Positions 52,801 through 60,711 of a DNA stretch of 64,000 nucleotides are shown piece by piece. The stretch covers positions 54,868,501 to 54,932,500 of the forward strand of contig NC_089980.1 of the NCBI RefSeq assembly GCF_036417845.1, given 5' to 3'. Made by a program: the position numbers and the translations under genes. This DNA comes from Apteryx mantelli. Taxonomy: Eukaryota; Chordata; Aves; Apterygiformes; Apterygidae. The notes below the pieces were generated by a model that was not told where the DNA came from, searched no databases, and saw only the letters and a list, made by a program, of their open reading frames with translations. Within the stretch, counting starts at the first letter, position 1, and each line of letters opens with the position of its first letter.

Positions 52801-54240
52801 TGCACTGTGAGGTTCTTCCACTGTGAGTCTGCAAGGTCCACATCTTCCAAGGAAATCACGTTCTGGAAGCCATCCACCCAATAGATAAGGTCCAGGGTGT
52901 TGGCTCGGCCATTGGAAATAATCTCGAACTGCCTCTCACTGATGCCAGGACCCTCTAAAGCAAGAAGAGTGCCTCTAGACTGCCTGTCCTGTCTCAGGGT
53001 GGCTGAAAGAATAAAGCCCTCATTTTGCCGTATGAGTTTGACAATCTTTTTTAATTTCTCTGGTTTACATGGAGGTATATGATCAAACCGAATGAAACGA
53101 TATGCTGGGACAGAGGGATCTGGACCCCGAAACAATTTTGCTCCAACTGTCTTTCGGTTTATGTTACTGATTTGAAGCAAATCAAAGGCAGTATCTTCTT
53201 CCTTGTCACCATCTGAAAAAAGTCAGTGTGCAACAATGATTACAAAAACTGTCATAAGAAATACAGCTCTGCACACTACACCTAGTAATTGCAGTTATAT
53301 GACAGACTTGAAGAATAAGAGTAAACCTGGTACTTTCCTACTTCCACAGACAGAACTGCATTTACTAGCAAGCCAGAATCATATTTTCCATCTGTCATTT
53401 TCATTTACATGGTAACTCTCTCCTTCTGTGTCTGCTGGTATAAATATACATTTGATTATATAACCACATATACATTTTATAGTATTAGACAATACACTCG
53501 TACATATATACATGTTGTATGTTTGTATATATATCTATGCATGTAACAATGTAATCATTAATTTTTTTATATATATTTATTTTTATATATATATATATAT
53601 AGGAGAATTAGTTAATAAGTTAAGCCAATTCCTACATTTTGACAGTCATTAATAAAAATCAAATATTGAGAAGCCATGTGGTCTTTTGTCAACAGGAAGC
53701 TAGAGATATACTTTTTTAAGAATTTAGGCCAAGAAGTCTGATGTAAATGAGGGCTTGGCACTGTGCCAATTTACATTCCACTTGTTTGCTCTGTAGGGCT
53801 TTTTCTCCCCACCTTTCTCTTTTTTGAAAACTTCATCTCACTCAGTGGTTCTGCTTATGTTAATTGCTATGATGTTTTCTTCTGCAGTGTAAGTGTATGG
53901 TAAAAGTATTTCTGAGATTATATACTTCTAGATTAAGGTTTGCTAAAGTAAAAAAATTTTTAGATATTTATTAGTAGTAGGGAATCTTCATTCACCAGTA
54001 GTAACATGCATCTACCCAAAAAAGCCCAGCAACTGCTATACTTTTCAAAAAACATGCACTTAAAAAAAAATGATTACTTTGTACACTGTAGCTCAGTTAA
54101 GTCAACTTTTTAAACCATCTTGTAGCTTTGCAAGTTACTCTACATCCAGTTAAGATGTGTCAGAACTTACCCTGAGCATCTGAGGAAGCCCACAGGGTTA
54201 TCAAGACAGTTAGCAACAACAGCCCACTCCTCTGTAGCAT
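22542..54240 (-). CDS. THBS2: Thrombospondin-2, complete coding region in 21 coding exons (1,178 codons)
   Basis: Secreted trimeric calcium-binding matricellular glycoprotein that binds cell-surface receptors, proteases and matrix proteins and is known to restrain angiogenesis. Coding exons, 5' to 3' on the minus strand: 54240-54171, 53212-52656, 51072-50988, 46827-46631, 45792-45652, 45399-45303, 44109-43939, 43080-42904, 41222-41049, 40597-40470, 40365-40213, 39157-38939, 36000-35893, 34062-33903, 32775-32657, 30980-30746, 27730-27503, 27039-26768, 25809-25712, 23394-23255, 22549-22542. Every junction is GT/AG and in phase; the total is 3,537 nt. Domains by residue: signal 1-22, TSPN about 24-215, coiled coil about 262-303, VWC about 320-382, TSR1-3 383-556, EGF-like 557-690, type-3 repeats about 691-945, C-terminal lectin-like domain about 946-1178. 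TSR motifs are CSVTCG, CSVTCG and CTVTCG. RGD is at 934-936. THBS2 rather than THBS1: no KRFK before TSR2, and the closest recalled sequence throughout is human THBS2. The length is 6 codons longer than human. Confidence 0.97.
22731..22808. repeat. Compound (CA)12(TC)11(TA)12 microsatellite in THBS2 intron 21
   Basis: CA at 22731-22755, TC at 22763-22784 and TA at 22785-22808. In THBS2 sense it reads (UA)n(GA)n(UG)n and ends about 180 nt upstream of the acceptor of the last exon. Confidence 0.97.
23255..23394 (-). CDS. THBS2: THBS2 exon 21: C-terminal lectin-like domain
   Basis: 140 nt, residues 1130-1177 (the last codon is split). Reads [18 protein letters not shown], then [20 protein letters not shown] and YECR. 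Acceptor CTTCTTTACAG, donor GTTAGT; it ends in phase 1. Reading through the donor gives a stop at once (Gly then TAG), so intron retention would end the protein CRG. Confidence 0.95.
24273..24316. repeat. Short tandem duplication in THBS2 intron 20
   Basis: A unit containing CAGCTCCCTATAAC followed by ACACTCAAA or TCAAAG occurs twice in a row (period about 25 nt). Confidence 0.75.
25712..25809 (-). CDS. THBS2: THBS2 exon 20: C-terminal lectin-like domain
   Basis: 98 nt, residues 1098-1130. Reads [20 protein letters not shown], then HRPKTGLI. Acceptor CCTACTGTAG, donor GTAAGA; it ends in phase 2. Confidence 0.95.
26768..27039 (-). CDS. THBS2: THBS2 exon 19: C-terminal lectin-like domain
   Basis: 272 nt, residues 1007-1097. 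Contains [20 protein letters not shown], then [12 protein letters not shown] and [23 protein letters not shown] is the conserved C-terminal sequon. Acceptor CTCTACCAG, donor GTGAGA; it ends in phase 0. Confidence 0.96.
27503..27730 (-). CDS. THBS2: THBS2 exon 18: last type-3 repeat with RGD, start of C-terminal domain
   Basis: 228 nt, residues 931-1006, phase 1-1. Opens [19 protein letters not shown]; the RGD at residues 934-936 is the integrin-binding tripeptide of the family. Continues with [19 protein letters not shown] and [15 protein letters not shown], the first strands of the lectin-like C-terminal domain. Acceptor GCTAATAG, donor GTGAGT. Confidence 0.95.
29128..29155. repeat. Homopolymer A28 in THBS2 intron 17
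   Basis: 28 consecutive A on the plus strand (poly-U in THBS2 pre-mRNA), about 1.4 kb from the nearest exon. No retroposed body with target duplication is evident next to it. Confidence 0.9.
30746..30980 (-). CDS. THBS2: THBS2 exon 17: type-3 calcium repeats
   Basis: 235 nt, residues 853-931. Reads [38 protein letters not shown] and [14 protein letters not shown]. Acceptor CTTTGGTAG, donor GTAAGA; it ends in phase 1. The following intron, about 3.0 kb, carries a 28-nt A/T run. Confidence 0.95.
32657..32775 (-). CDS. THBS2: THBS2 exon 16: type-3 calcium repeats
   Basis: 119 nt, residues 813-852. Reads [17 protein letters not shown], then [20 protein letters not shown]. Acceptor CTTCCCTCAG, donor GTAAAT; it ends in phase 0. 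Confidence 0.95.
33903..34062 (-). CDS. THBS2: THBS2 exon 15: type-3 calcium repeats
   Basis: 160 nt, residues 760-813 (the last codon is split). Contains [29 protein letters not shown] and [11 protein letters not shown], two tandem calcium-binding repeats with paired cysteines. Acceptor TTCACTAG, donor GTATGT; it ends in phase 1. Confidence 0.95.
35893..36000 (-). CDS. THBS2: THBS2 exon 14: type-3 calcium repeat
   Basis: 108 nt, residues 724-759, phase 0-0. Begins [20 protein letters not shown] and continues with an acidic [11 protein letters not shown] stretch, the DxDxDG-type calcium loops of thrombospondin type-3 repeats. Acceptor TTTTTGGACAG, donor GTAAGA. Confidence 0.95.
38939..39157 (-). 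CDS. THBS2: THBS2 exon 13: EGF-like module 3 and start of type-3 repeats
   Basis: 219 nt, residues 651-723, phase 0-0. Reads [15 protein letters not shown], then [20 protein letters not shown], then DLDGWPN, the first Asp-rich calcium site of the wire domain. NAT near the 3' end is a sequon. Acceptor TTGTTACAG, donor GTAAGT. The intron after it is about 2.9 kb. Confidence 0.95.
40213..40365 (-). CDS. THBS2: THBS2 exon 12: EGF-like module 2
   Basis: 153 nt, residues 600-650, phase 0-0. Reads [19 protein letters not shown], then [13 protein letters not shown] and the TEKQ linker. Acceptor TTTTCCTGCAG, donor GTAAGT. Confidence 0.95.
40470..40597 (-). CDS. THBS2: THBS2 exon 11: EGF-like module 1
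   Basis: 128 nt, residues 557-599. Reads [14 protein letters not shown], then [11 protein letters not shown], an EGF-like module with six cysteines that continues into a calcium-binding EGF linker. Acceptor TTTTGCCAG, donor GTAGAC; it ends in phase 0. Confidence 0.95.
41049..41222 (-). CDS. THBS2: THBS2 exon 10: type-1 repeat 3 (TSR3)
   Basis: 174 nt, residues 499-556, a phase 1-1 module. Reads [20 protein letters not shown] and ends NKKDCPI. The donor that keeps phase and matches the next exon is the weak GTTGGT. A GT 4 nt further downstream (GTATTT) would shift the frame if used. Confidence 0.93.
42904..43080 (-). CDS. THBS2: THBS2 exon 9: type-1 repeat 2 (TSR2)
   Basis: 177 nt, residues 440-498, a phase 1-1 module. 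Reads [20 protein letters not shown] with the GNITRIRLC strand; NIT is a possible N-glycosylation site. Acceptor CTCTGGCAG, donor GTAAAT. Confidence 0.95.
43939..44109 (-). CDS. THBS2: THBS2 exon 8: type-1 repeat 1 (TSR1)
   Basis: 171 nt, residues 383-439, one complete phase 1-1 module. Shows [20 protein letters not shown] with the Trp ladder, the CSVTCG motif that in this family contacts CD36, and six cysteines. It ends with KKCDHR, leading into IRQDGG of the next exon; THBS1 has a KRFK TGF-beta-activating sequence at this junction and it is absent here. Acceptor CTCTGCAG, donor GTAAGT. Confidence 0.95.
45303..45399 (-). CDS. THBS2: THBS2 exon 7: second half of VWC domain
   Basis: 97 nt, residues 351-383 (the last codon is split). 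Reads VCHQITCP, then [10 protein letters not shown], the closing CCxxC signature of a VWC module. Acceptor TTGCCTGTAG, donor GTGAGT; it ends in phase 1, the phase used by the type-1 repeat exons that follow. Confidence 0.94.
45652..45792 (-). CDS. THBS2: THBS2 exon 6: linker and first half of VWC domain
   Basis: 141 nt, residues 304-350. Reads [12 protein letters not shown], then [10 protein letters not shown] and DSCTKCTCQ, the start of the von Willebrand factor C (procollagen homology) module. Three N-glycosylation sequons (NKT, NQS, NES) lie close together. Acceptor CTTTTAG, donor GTAAGA, phase 0 at both ends. Confidence 0.95.
46631..46827 (-). CDS. THBS2: THBS2 exon 5: trimerisation coiled coil
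   Basis: 197 nt, residues 238-303. Contains VTTEYVG, then CDRSCEELG and a heptad-like run ([18 protein letters not shown]). By family knowledge the paired cysteines just before the coiled coil form the inter-chain disulfides that lock the trimer. Acceptor CCTACCAG, donor GTAGGT; it ends in phase 0. Confidence 0.95.
50362..50465. repeat. AT/AC-rich simple repeat in THBS2 intron 4
   Basis: Imperfect TATACA, CACACA and TATATA words over about 100 nt, including two copies of an ATTCATATATACATAC-like unit. Confidence 0.7.
50988..51072 (-). CDS. THBS2: THBS2 exon 4: end of TSPN domain
   Basis: 85 nt, residues 210-238 (the last codon is split). Reads [23 protein letters not shown], the linker with a cysteine after the N-terminal domain. 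Acceptor TTCTATTGCAG, donor GTAAGG; it ends in phase 1. It is followed downstream by the largest intron of the gene (about 4.2 kb). Confidence 0.94.
51181..51251. repeat. A/C-rich simple repeat in THBS2 intron 3
   Basis: A-runs interrupted by C (AAAAAAACAAAC, CCACAACAAC, CACACACATA), about 110 nt upstream of exon 4 in transcript sense. There it reads as a G/U-rich stretch. Confidence 0.75.
52656..53212 (-). CDS. THBS2: THBS2 exon 3: N-terminal TSPN (laminin-G-like) domain
   Basis: 557 nt, residues 24-209. Contains [18 protein letters not shown]-like [12 protein letters not shown], a [11 protein letters not shown] segment and VGCDLIDSF, all typical of the thrombospondin heparin-binding N-terminal domain. 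N-glycosylation sequons NLT and NYS are present. The acceptor follows a TTTTTTCAG tract at 53213. The donor at 52655 reads GGGTAGGT. The exon ends in phase 0 after His-Phe-Arg, matching the human exon boundary. Confidence 0.95.
53560..53602. repeat. (TA)n microsatellite in THBS2 intron 2
   Basis: T-run then TATATA, interrupted once by TTTATTTT, then 9 more TA copies to 53,601. Confidence 0.9.
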
Positions 54241-54245
54241 AACTC
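54171..54245 (-). CDS. THBS2: THBS2 exon 2: 5 nt of 5' UTR, start codon and signal peptide
   Basis: The ATG is at 54240-54238, with G at -3. The first 22 or so residues run [10 protein letters not shown] through an Ala/Ser/Asp stretch, a typical hydrophobic secretion signal, with cleavage likely just before the Gln-Asp that opens the mature chain. The acceptor TTTATTTATAG precedes 54245; a second AG at 54244-54243 could move it 3 nt. The donor is GTAAGT-like at 54170. This is the only Met upstream of the hydrophobic stretch, so the start is well supported. Confidence 0.88.
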
Positions 54246-55030
54246 CTATAAATAAACCAAAAACTAGTAGGTATTAAGGAAATAATCTTTTATCATCTAC
54301 AAATATTTTAACTTGCCTCATGGCATGCCATAAAAACAATTCACATTATAACCAACTGTATACATAAAATCATAATTTCTTTGTTGTTTATTGCAATTAA
54401 GAGTTTGTTTGCTTCTGCTGTTTCTTTCTTACTGATGATTATGACATCACAGTTTCTTAGTTCTGATGTCAAAAGGAAATATTATGACATCAAGTGGAGG
54501 GAAGATTAGTTTTCGAAAAGAAAGCTCCTTTGCATGTCAGTGTTCCTAACAATGAAAAGGATAAAGACACACAGAGAATACATGATGTAATTTTCTCCAA
54601 GATTTTCCATGAGCTGGATAAGAACTACAGACAATATGAGATACAGCATGTTAGTACTTCCATATCTGCTTTGGATCACAATATTCAGCAGATATTCTGT
54701 AGGATAACAGGATCTCACTAAATACTAGCTCTGAGTACTAGGGATACTTTTCAGCACCTTTTTCCATTGTCATCATACAAACTCCTCTCTCTGCCTCATA
54801 CAGACACACAGACACACTCATTTATCCAGTTTTACAATACTCCATATCCAACCGTATCTGGATAAAGTGACTTTTAACGCAATGCTCTCTTTGTCCAGTG
54901 GCATTATACCGCTGTAAGCACCGTGGTTGTGGCTCCACGCGCGTGTGCGCCCAGAATGAATAGAGCAGATGGAGCCACCCGGAACGCGCAGCCATTCATT
55001 CCTCTGGATGCAGCCAGATCATTTCAACAC

Positions 55031-55040
55031 TTTATAAAAA
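55031..55040 (-). promoter_or_regulatory. Alternative TATA-like box upstream of THBS2 exon 2
   Basis: TTTTTATAAA on the minus strand, about 790 nt upstream of the start codon and outside the island. It could drive a shorter transcript with initiation near 55,005, but no strong donor (GTAAGT or GTRAG) is visible in the next 150 nt. This makes it less likely than the CpG-island start. Confidence 0.2.
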
Positions 55041-55435
55041 CTCCGCACATATTTCTGGAAGGATTCAGGGAAAATACCTTTTACTGAGATTTTCCCCCGC
55101 TACACAGGGCTGTTATTTGGTTCCCCCATATGCTTCCCGTGCAACCGTCTACCTGCAAGTGCGGGGTCGCCTCTTCTACATCTCGGACCCCGCTCTGCCG
55201 CGGTGGCACACGGCGCCTATCACTCATTTAAAACACTCCCCGCCCGCCCCGGCGGGTCCCGCTGCCCCCGCCAGGCAGGTGCCGCCCGCCCTTGGGGGCG
55301 CCCCCCGGGGCAGGTCATCCCCACCAGCCCGCCTCAGCGGCGCGGCACCGCGGCTCCGGGGCCGCCCCCGCGGTGCCACCCGCCGCCCAGCGGAGGGTCC
55401 GGCCGCGACGTCCCGCCCGCCGCGGGACCCGCTAC

Positions 55436-55572
55436 CTGGCATGGGGGGAGCCGACGCTGCGCGGAGAGGCGGGCTGCTCCCGCGGCGACGCCGGGGCCGG
55501 GCCGGGCCGGGCGGTGCGCGGCGGGGTGCGGAGCGCGGTGCGGAGCGGAGCGCGGTGCCCTGCCGCCGGTGC
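55436..55572 (-). other. THBS2: Predicted non-coding exon 1 of THBS2
   Basis: Exon 2 has a splice acceptor only 5 nt upstream of the ATG, so a separate 5' non-coding exon must exist. The best-placed candidate ends at GCCAG|GTAGC (donor GT at 55435-55434) and starts about 30 nt downstream of the CATAAAG box. Alternative donors in the island are CAG|GTAGGC (exon end 55712) and CAG|GTAGAC (exon end 55153). Confidence 0.4.
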
Positions 55573-55600
55573 ACGTCCCGTCGCGCTGCCGTGCCGCCGC

Positions 55601-55607
55601 CTTTATG
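55601..55607 (-). promoter_or_regulatory. Candidate THBS2 TATA-like element
   Basis: CATAAAG on the minus strand inside the CpG island, about 165 nt before a consensus donor (CCAG|GTAGC at 55436/55435). A TGATTGAC motif lies about 20 nt upstream. Initiation near 55,570-55,575 would give a non-coding first exon of about 135 nt spliced to exon 2 at 54245. This is inference from motif spacing. Confidence 0.4.
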
Positions 55608-55658
55608 GGCTGCGGGCCGGGCCCCGCCGTCAATCAGCGGCGCCGGGGCGCGTCCCCG

Positions 55659-55692
55659 CGCCGCACCGCGCCGCGCCGCGCCGCGCCGCGCC
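55659..55692. repeat. GC pentanucleotide (CGCGC-type) tandem repeat
   Basis: About six copies of a CCGCG unit in tandem in the CpG island, just upstream of the CATAAAG box in THBS2 orientation. Confidence 0.8.
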
Positions 55693-55916
55693 GACACCCC
55701 CCCTCGCCTACCTGCGGGGCGGCCCGGGCCCCACCGCCCACCCGCCCGCCCTCCGCGGGCGGCGCCGGCCCGGGCCCCGCGGCCGCGGGCGGCGGGGCGG
55801 GCCCGGCCCTCCGCCGGCGCCGCCGAGGGGGCCGGGGGGCCCCTCGGCGTGGGGCGGAGCGGGGCGGACCCGCCGTGCCCCTGCCCGGACCGCGGTCTCG
55901 CTGGCGGGGACGAGCG

Positions 55917-55966
55917 CCCCGGCCCCGGCCCCGGCCCCGGCCCCGGCCCCGGCCCCGGCCCCGGCC
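55917..55966. repeat. GGCCCC hexanucleotide tandem repeat
   Basis: Seven uninterrupted GGCCCC units preceded by CCCC. The minus (THBS2-sense) strand reads GGGGCC repeats, a G-quadruplex-forming unit. It lies about 345-395 nt upstream of the predicted THBS2 initiation site. Confidence 0.95.
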
Positions 55967-56180
55967 CGGCGGAGCCCCGCGGCCGCAGGGGACGGCGGCG
56001 CCGGCCCGAGCCTGCCCTTGCTGCGGGGCGCCCGTGCGCTGCCGCCCGCGGCGCGGCGCGGGAGCCGCCGGGCCCTGCGGAGCCGCCGGGGCCGGGGCTG
56101 GGGGCGGCCGGGACCCGCGGCCGGCCCGGCCCGGCGGGGACAACGGGGAAACGCCGGCCGGGAGCTCGCTGTTCCTGCAA

Positions 56181-58107
56181 GCTCTGCCCCAAAATTGAGC
56201 CTTTCCCGGGGCTGCATCCTCTTATTTTTATGCTTTTTATTTTTAAATTACAGAGGCAGCTCAAAGGCGAGCCGTGCCCCAGTCTTCTCCCCCACCCACC
56301 TCTCTAATCTGCTTATGGCAAGGCAGTCAGCAGCTTCTCAAACGACCCCCGGCACCCCCCGTTAATCCCTCTCTCCTCTACACGAAGCACTTATCCCCTT
56401 TGATTGCAAGGAGAGTGCAGTGGGCTTTCTTAGGCATGTTCCTCTACCATGGTGGGGACCAGCGCTGCAGGCTTATTCAAAGCGACGCACAAGGAATCCC
56501 ACTCTCTCACACCATTTCCTGTCCTGTTGAGAGGACTGGAAAGTGTCTTCACACCCAAAGTGTCCAATCCCACCCCGCACACTAGTGGGTCGCACCACTG
56601 AAGAGCAGCTGGCACAGCTGCACGCGCCATGCTCTGCACAGAGCTGAGGAACCGATCCTTACGGTGGGTCTGCAGAACCTGCCCTGAGGCATGGAAACAT
56701 TTTGGAAGTCAAACAAGGAGATTGGGATTCCTGCTGCGGAGGCCTGATCTGGGCTTGCACAATATCTGTGGAAGGATCCTGCAGCTGACACGAAGAAACA
56801 TAGATCTGGTCTGCAGAACCCAGAAACTGGAGCATGGTCAAATGTATAGGCAGATAAACCCCACAAATGTAAAAAAAATGGTAAAAAGGAAAAGAAGTAT
56901 GAGAAATTATTAACTTTTCTCATCACGGTTTGAAATTTCAGTAGAAAAACACATTGATGTTTCAGAACTCAGAAGACTTCAAAAGGCTCAGTTTGTAACT
57001 AGAGTAGAAAATGCCAACTCAAGCATCACTGCCTTTCCCTTTTGCCATGGAAGCTCCTTCCAATTTGGCTGGCCTTGGCCCTGCAGGGTACTAGGCGCCA
57101 AGGGACCTTCCCTTTTCTCACCAGGGTCCAAGGGACTGAGACAAACTAGGAGGGAGATGACTTTTTTGTCTTCCTATGGCATTTGGTTTTGTGAAACCTC
57201 AAGAATTTAAAAAATAGCTAATGAAGTTCACAAAACCTCAGATTTTACTGAGTTTACTCATCACTCCACTATATTAAGATTTGGTCTTTCTATATGTAAC
57301 TGTGTGATGTGTTTTCCACAGGAATTTGAACAGCACTAACACTGTTCTTTAGTCAGGAAGCTGCTCTGGGTTTACAGTTGGAGAAGAGAGGGCAGTGCTG
57401 AGTTGAAGTGACCTAGAAAGTATCTTTGAGGTAAAGCAGCTTGCTACTGGTACATTCGTATAAGAACAACATTTTTTTTTTTCAGCAGAGACTTTCAAGT
57501 TAGTAAAAAGGCAGTGGGAAGTAAAGGGATAAATTTAATCCTGATTGTTTTTAACCAGTTGCCACATAATAAAATTCTTCTTTCCATCTCTGTGAGTGTT
57601 GCAGGAACGAGGGATTGATAGCATATTGTTTCAAGCTGAGTGATTTATGTATAGGATGATAGCCTTTGAGAAGATAGTTTTGCTTCTGTTCTCTCCATGA
57701 CTGTGAAAATGCTCACTGCTAACTTTCTCCTGGCCACCTTTAAAGAGGTAAACACCATCTTCATTCCAAAATTCCTGAAAGAAAGGCTCACTAAAATGAA
57801 TTCACACTCTGCTTTCCCCAGCTAGCCAATGTACATATGCAAACACTGGAGATAGATTCACATTTCTCAATCACCTGCTTTTTAGGTACACTGTGAATGG
57901 GAACAATGGCAATTAGGGAGATTGTGAAGTCAGATTTACTACCATTTAGGAACACTGGTGATGTAACAGTAATCTCACACTAATAGTTTTCTTGAGTGTC
58001 TTATCTTTCATTACATTTTACTTCAGACTAGAACATCAGAAGTGCGCATCGGTCCTTAACTTTTCATTTCTTTATGCCACCTCCCTTTCCCTCTTTTTAT
58101 CTACCTT

Positions 58108-58138
<31 letters not shown>

Positions 58139-59696
58139 TTTTTCTGCTCTCCCAGCACTTTGGAGGCTTTGGTTTTGGATCAGGTGAGCGTCATGCAAGA
58201 TAAGTGCATTACTGAAAATAAAAAGGGAGTGGCAGGATTCTGGTCCTGCACTGTCTCAGAAGAACTGTGATTTGGTAGATCTCCGTCATAATATCCTGAA
58301 TCCTTGTTTTTACATAAGGCTCTGTCACTGACAATCTGACTTAGCTTAGGTCAGGGGAAGATGAAATCCCACTGAAGAAGTGGAATATGTTATACATATT
58401 AGAAATTTATTTTCCATTGCTTTTCTGATTAAATTAGAGCAATTGTGGCATGACACCAGAAGACAAATTCTATGAGTTCTGCTGGGTCCTGATTTCCTCA
58501 CCCCCCCCACAAAGGCAATCTAATTGCACAAACATGGAGAGGAGTCCTTCAGATCTTATTCTATGGTCCTGGGTCTCATCTGATGCTGATGAAAATTACT
58601 TCTGAAAATACTGTCCCACTGGCATGAAGAATTTTCCCAGCAATTTCAGTAGAGTCAGAACTTTACTGAGAAAAAGATTACTGTGGTGCATGCCACAAGA
58701 GCTCTTTAATTATGTCACTGATTGTATATAAACTTTGTTCTACCTTATTTTTACTAAAAGCTACAAATTCATAAAAACAGTGGGCTTTATGCTGCATTTT
58801 TTTATGTGTATGAAAGAAGACTTACATGAATGATTCCTCTGTTTTCAATGTGAGCTGCTTTTGTGAGCAAGAGTTTCAAAATCTGAAAGCATTAGATGGA
58901 GGTTACACATTTCATGGAAATTTCTGAGGTTAGATGGTTGCGCTTACTTTATTTTCCTCATCCTGCTTAATTCACAGAAGATAGGAATTAGCGGACGTGA
59001 TGAGAATAAGCAACAATAAATCATCATCAATAGCAATGTCAAGTACTAGCCCTTATAATGCCTTTTTCACCTGTTGTACATTCACAAGTGAGGTCAATGT
59101 TTACTCCAGACAGAGAAACAGAGAGGAAAGTAAGTTGCAAGGGCTCACCCAGCAAACTAAGGACAATCTTAGGAAAGTTATTCAGTTCTTCTGTGTCCAC
59201 ATCTAATCTTTTGTTCTTTGAAGTGGTGTCTCCCCATGTCTTGCAGTCTCCAACATCAATGAATGAATAACAGATGCATTATGATAGCCTCTGTATAAGA
59301 GCATCATGCAACAATATTCCCACAAAAGTAATTTCACAGACCCTTTAATTGTCTATAGTTGTTACTCTGGGAAAAATCGCTCATCATTGCAGTTCCACTG
59401 AGGATAACAACACTTTGATCATTGATTTAGACTGTGCAGATTTTTCTTTTCACCATGATATCATATAGACATACCAGAATTAGAGGACAGCAGTATGACA
59501 AGAAAGAGGTTTGTCTACACTGGTTCTCCAGTGTTGATTGTACAGGTCATGAGCTACCCTACAGAGCAAACATCAACTTCATTTTGTACTCCAGATAAAA
59601 AAAAAACCAGCAACAACCCTGGCATAATATGTTGATTTCCTATTTATTTCAGCAAAAATAAATTTATCTCATAAAAGTAATAATTTTCACAAACTC
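56181..59696. other. Intergenic upstream of THBS2, no gene seen
   Basis: The first few hundred bases after the CpG island remain moderately GC-rich and may hold distal promoter elements. The rest is AT-rich, with a TTTA tetranucleotide array at 58,107-58,141. Open stretches on both strands at about 56,430-56,926 overlap each other and lack recognisable domains. Confidence 0.55.
58107..58141. repeat. (TTTA)n tetranucleotide microsatellite
   Basis: About 8-9 perfect TTTA copies in tandem, upstream of THBS2. Confidence 0.95.
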
Positions 59697-60705
59697 AAAG
59701 TGGTGCAAAATCTAGTTGGAGGCCTGTAGCTAGCGGTGTCCACCAGGGGTCAGTACTGGGTCCAGCCCTGTTCAACTTCTTCATCAATGACCTGGATGAA
59801 GGGACAGAGTGCCCCCTCAGCAAGTTTGCTGATGATACCAAACTGGGAGGAATGGCTGATACACCAGAGGGCTGTGCTGCCATTCAGAGAGACCTGGACA
59901 GGCTGGAGAGGTGGGCAGAGAGGAACCTCATGAAGTTCAACAAAGGCAAGTGCAGGGTCCTGCACCTGGGGAGGAATAACCCCGTGCACCAGTAGAGGTT
60001 GGGGGTTGACCTGCTGGAGAGCAGCTCTGCGGAGAAGGACCTGGGAGTGCTGGTGGACACCAAGTTAAGCATGAGGCAGCAATGTGCCCTTGTGGCCAAG
60101 AAGGCCAATGGTATCCTGGGCTGCATCAGGAAGAGTGTTGCCAGCAGGTCGAGGGAGGTGATCCTCCCCCTCTCCTCAGCCCTGGTGAGGCCACATCTGG
60201 AGTACTGCATCCAGTTCTGGGCTCCCCAGTACAAGAGGGATGTGGCACTACTGGAGCAAGTCCAGCGAAGGGCTACAAAGATGATTAGGGGACTGGAGCA
60301 TCTCTCTTATGAGGAAAGGCTGAGAGAGCTGGGAGTGTTCAGCCTGTAGAAGAGAATGCTGAGGGGGGATCTTATCAATGCATGTGGGTATCTGCAGGGA
60401 AGGTGTAGAGAGGATGGAGTTAGACTCTTTTCAGTGGTGCCCAGTGATAGGACGAGAGGCAACGGGCACAAGCTGAAACATAAGTTCCATCTGAACATGA
60501 GAAAAAACTTCTTTACTGTGAGGGTAACAGAGCACTGGAACAGGTTGCCCAGAGGCTGTGGAGTCTCCTTCCTTGGAGATATTCAAAAGGCATCTGGACA
60601 AAATCCTTGGAAACGTGCTCTAGGTGACCCTGTTTGAGCAGGGGTAGGACTAGATGATCTCCAGAGGTCTCTTCCAACCTCAGCCCTTCTGTGATTCTTC
60701 TGTGA
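59697..60705 (+). mobile_element. CR1-type LINE, copy 3 (short, 5'-truncated)
   Basis: Starts within the RT just before the PQGS block (here the Gln-preceding residue is changed: VHQGSVLGP) and keeps FADD, NPVHQ then TAG at 59993-59995, and the C-terminal part 59999-60349 ending TAG at 60347-60349. The 3' end carries CTTCTGTG and ATTCTTCTGTG. It is identical in spacing to copy 2 (offset 47,370) over 12,343-13,050, then diverges with small deletions. AAAGTG at 59697-59702 and 60706-60711 may be a 6-bp target duplication. It lies upstream of THBS2. Confidence 0.94.
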
Positions 60706-60711
60706 AAAGTG

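Larger units (their letters stand above)
55150..56180. promoter_or_regulatory. CpG island over the predicted THBS2 promoter
   Basis: About 1 kb of extremely GC- and CpG-rich sequence abruptly set in AT-rich flanks, starting about 0.9 kb upstream of the THBS2 start codon. It has almost no stop codons in any frame, which explains several long spurious open frames. Position at the 5' end of a widely expressed gene, CpG density, a TATA-like box and several consensus splice donors facing THBS2 all point to a promoter island. Confidence 0.8.

Noticed and set aside
54494..54721. 75-codon plus-strand frame just upstream of THBS2 exon 2
   Set aside because: It lies in THBS2 intron 1, has an overlapping antisense frame, and shows no recognisable domain.
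55117..56365. Open frames of 330-396 codons on both strands in the CpG island
   Set aside because: Compositional artefact: extreme GC content removes stop codons in nearly all frames; the products are Pro/Ala/Arg/Gly low complexity without domains.
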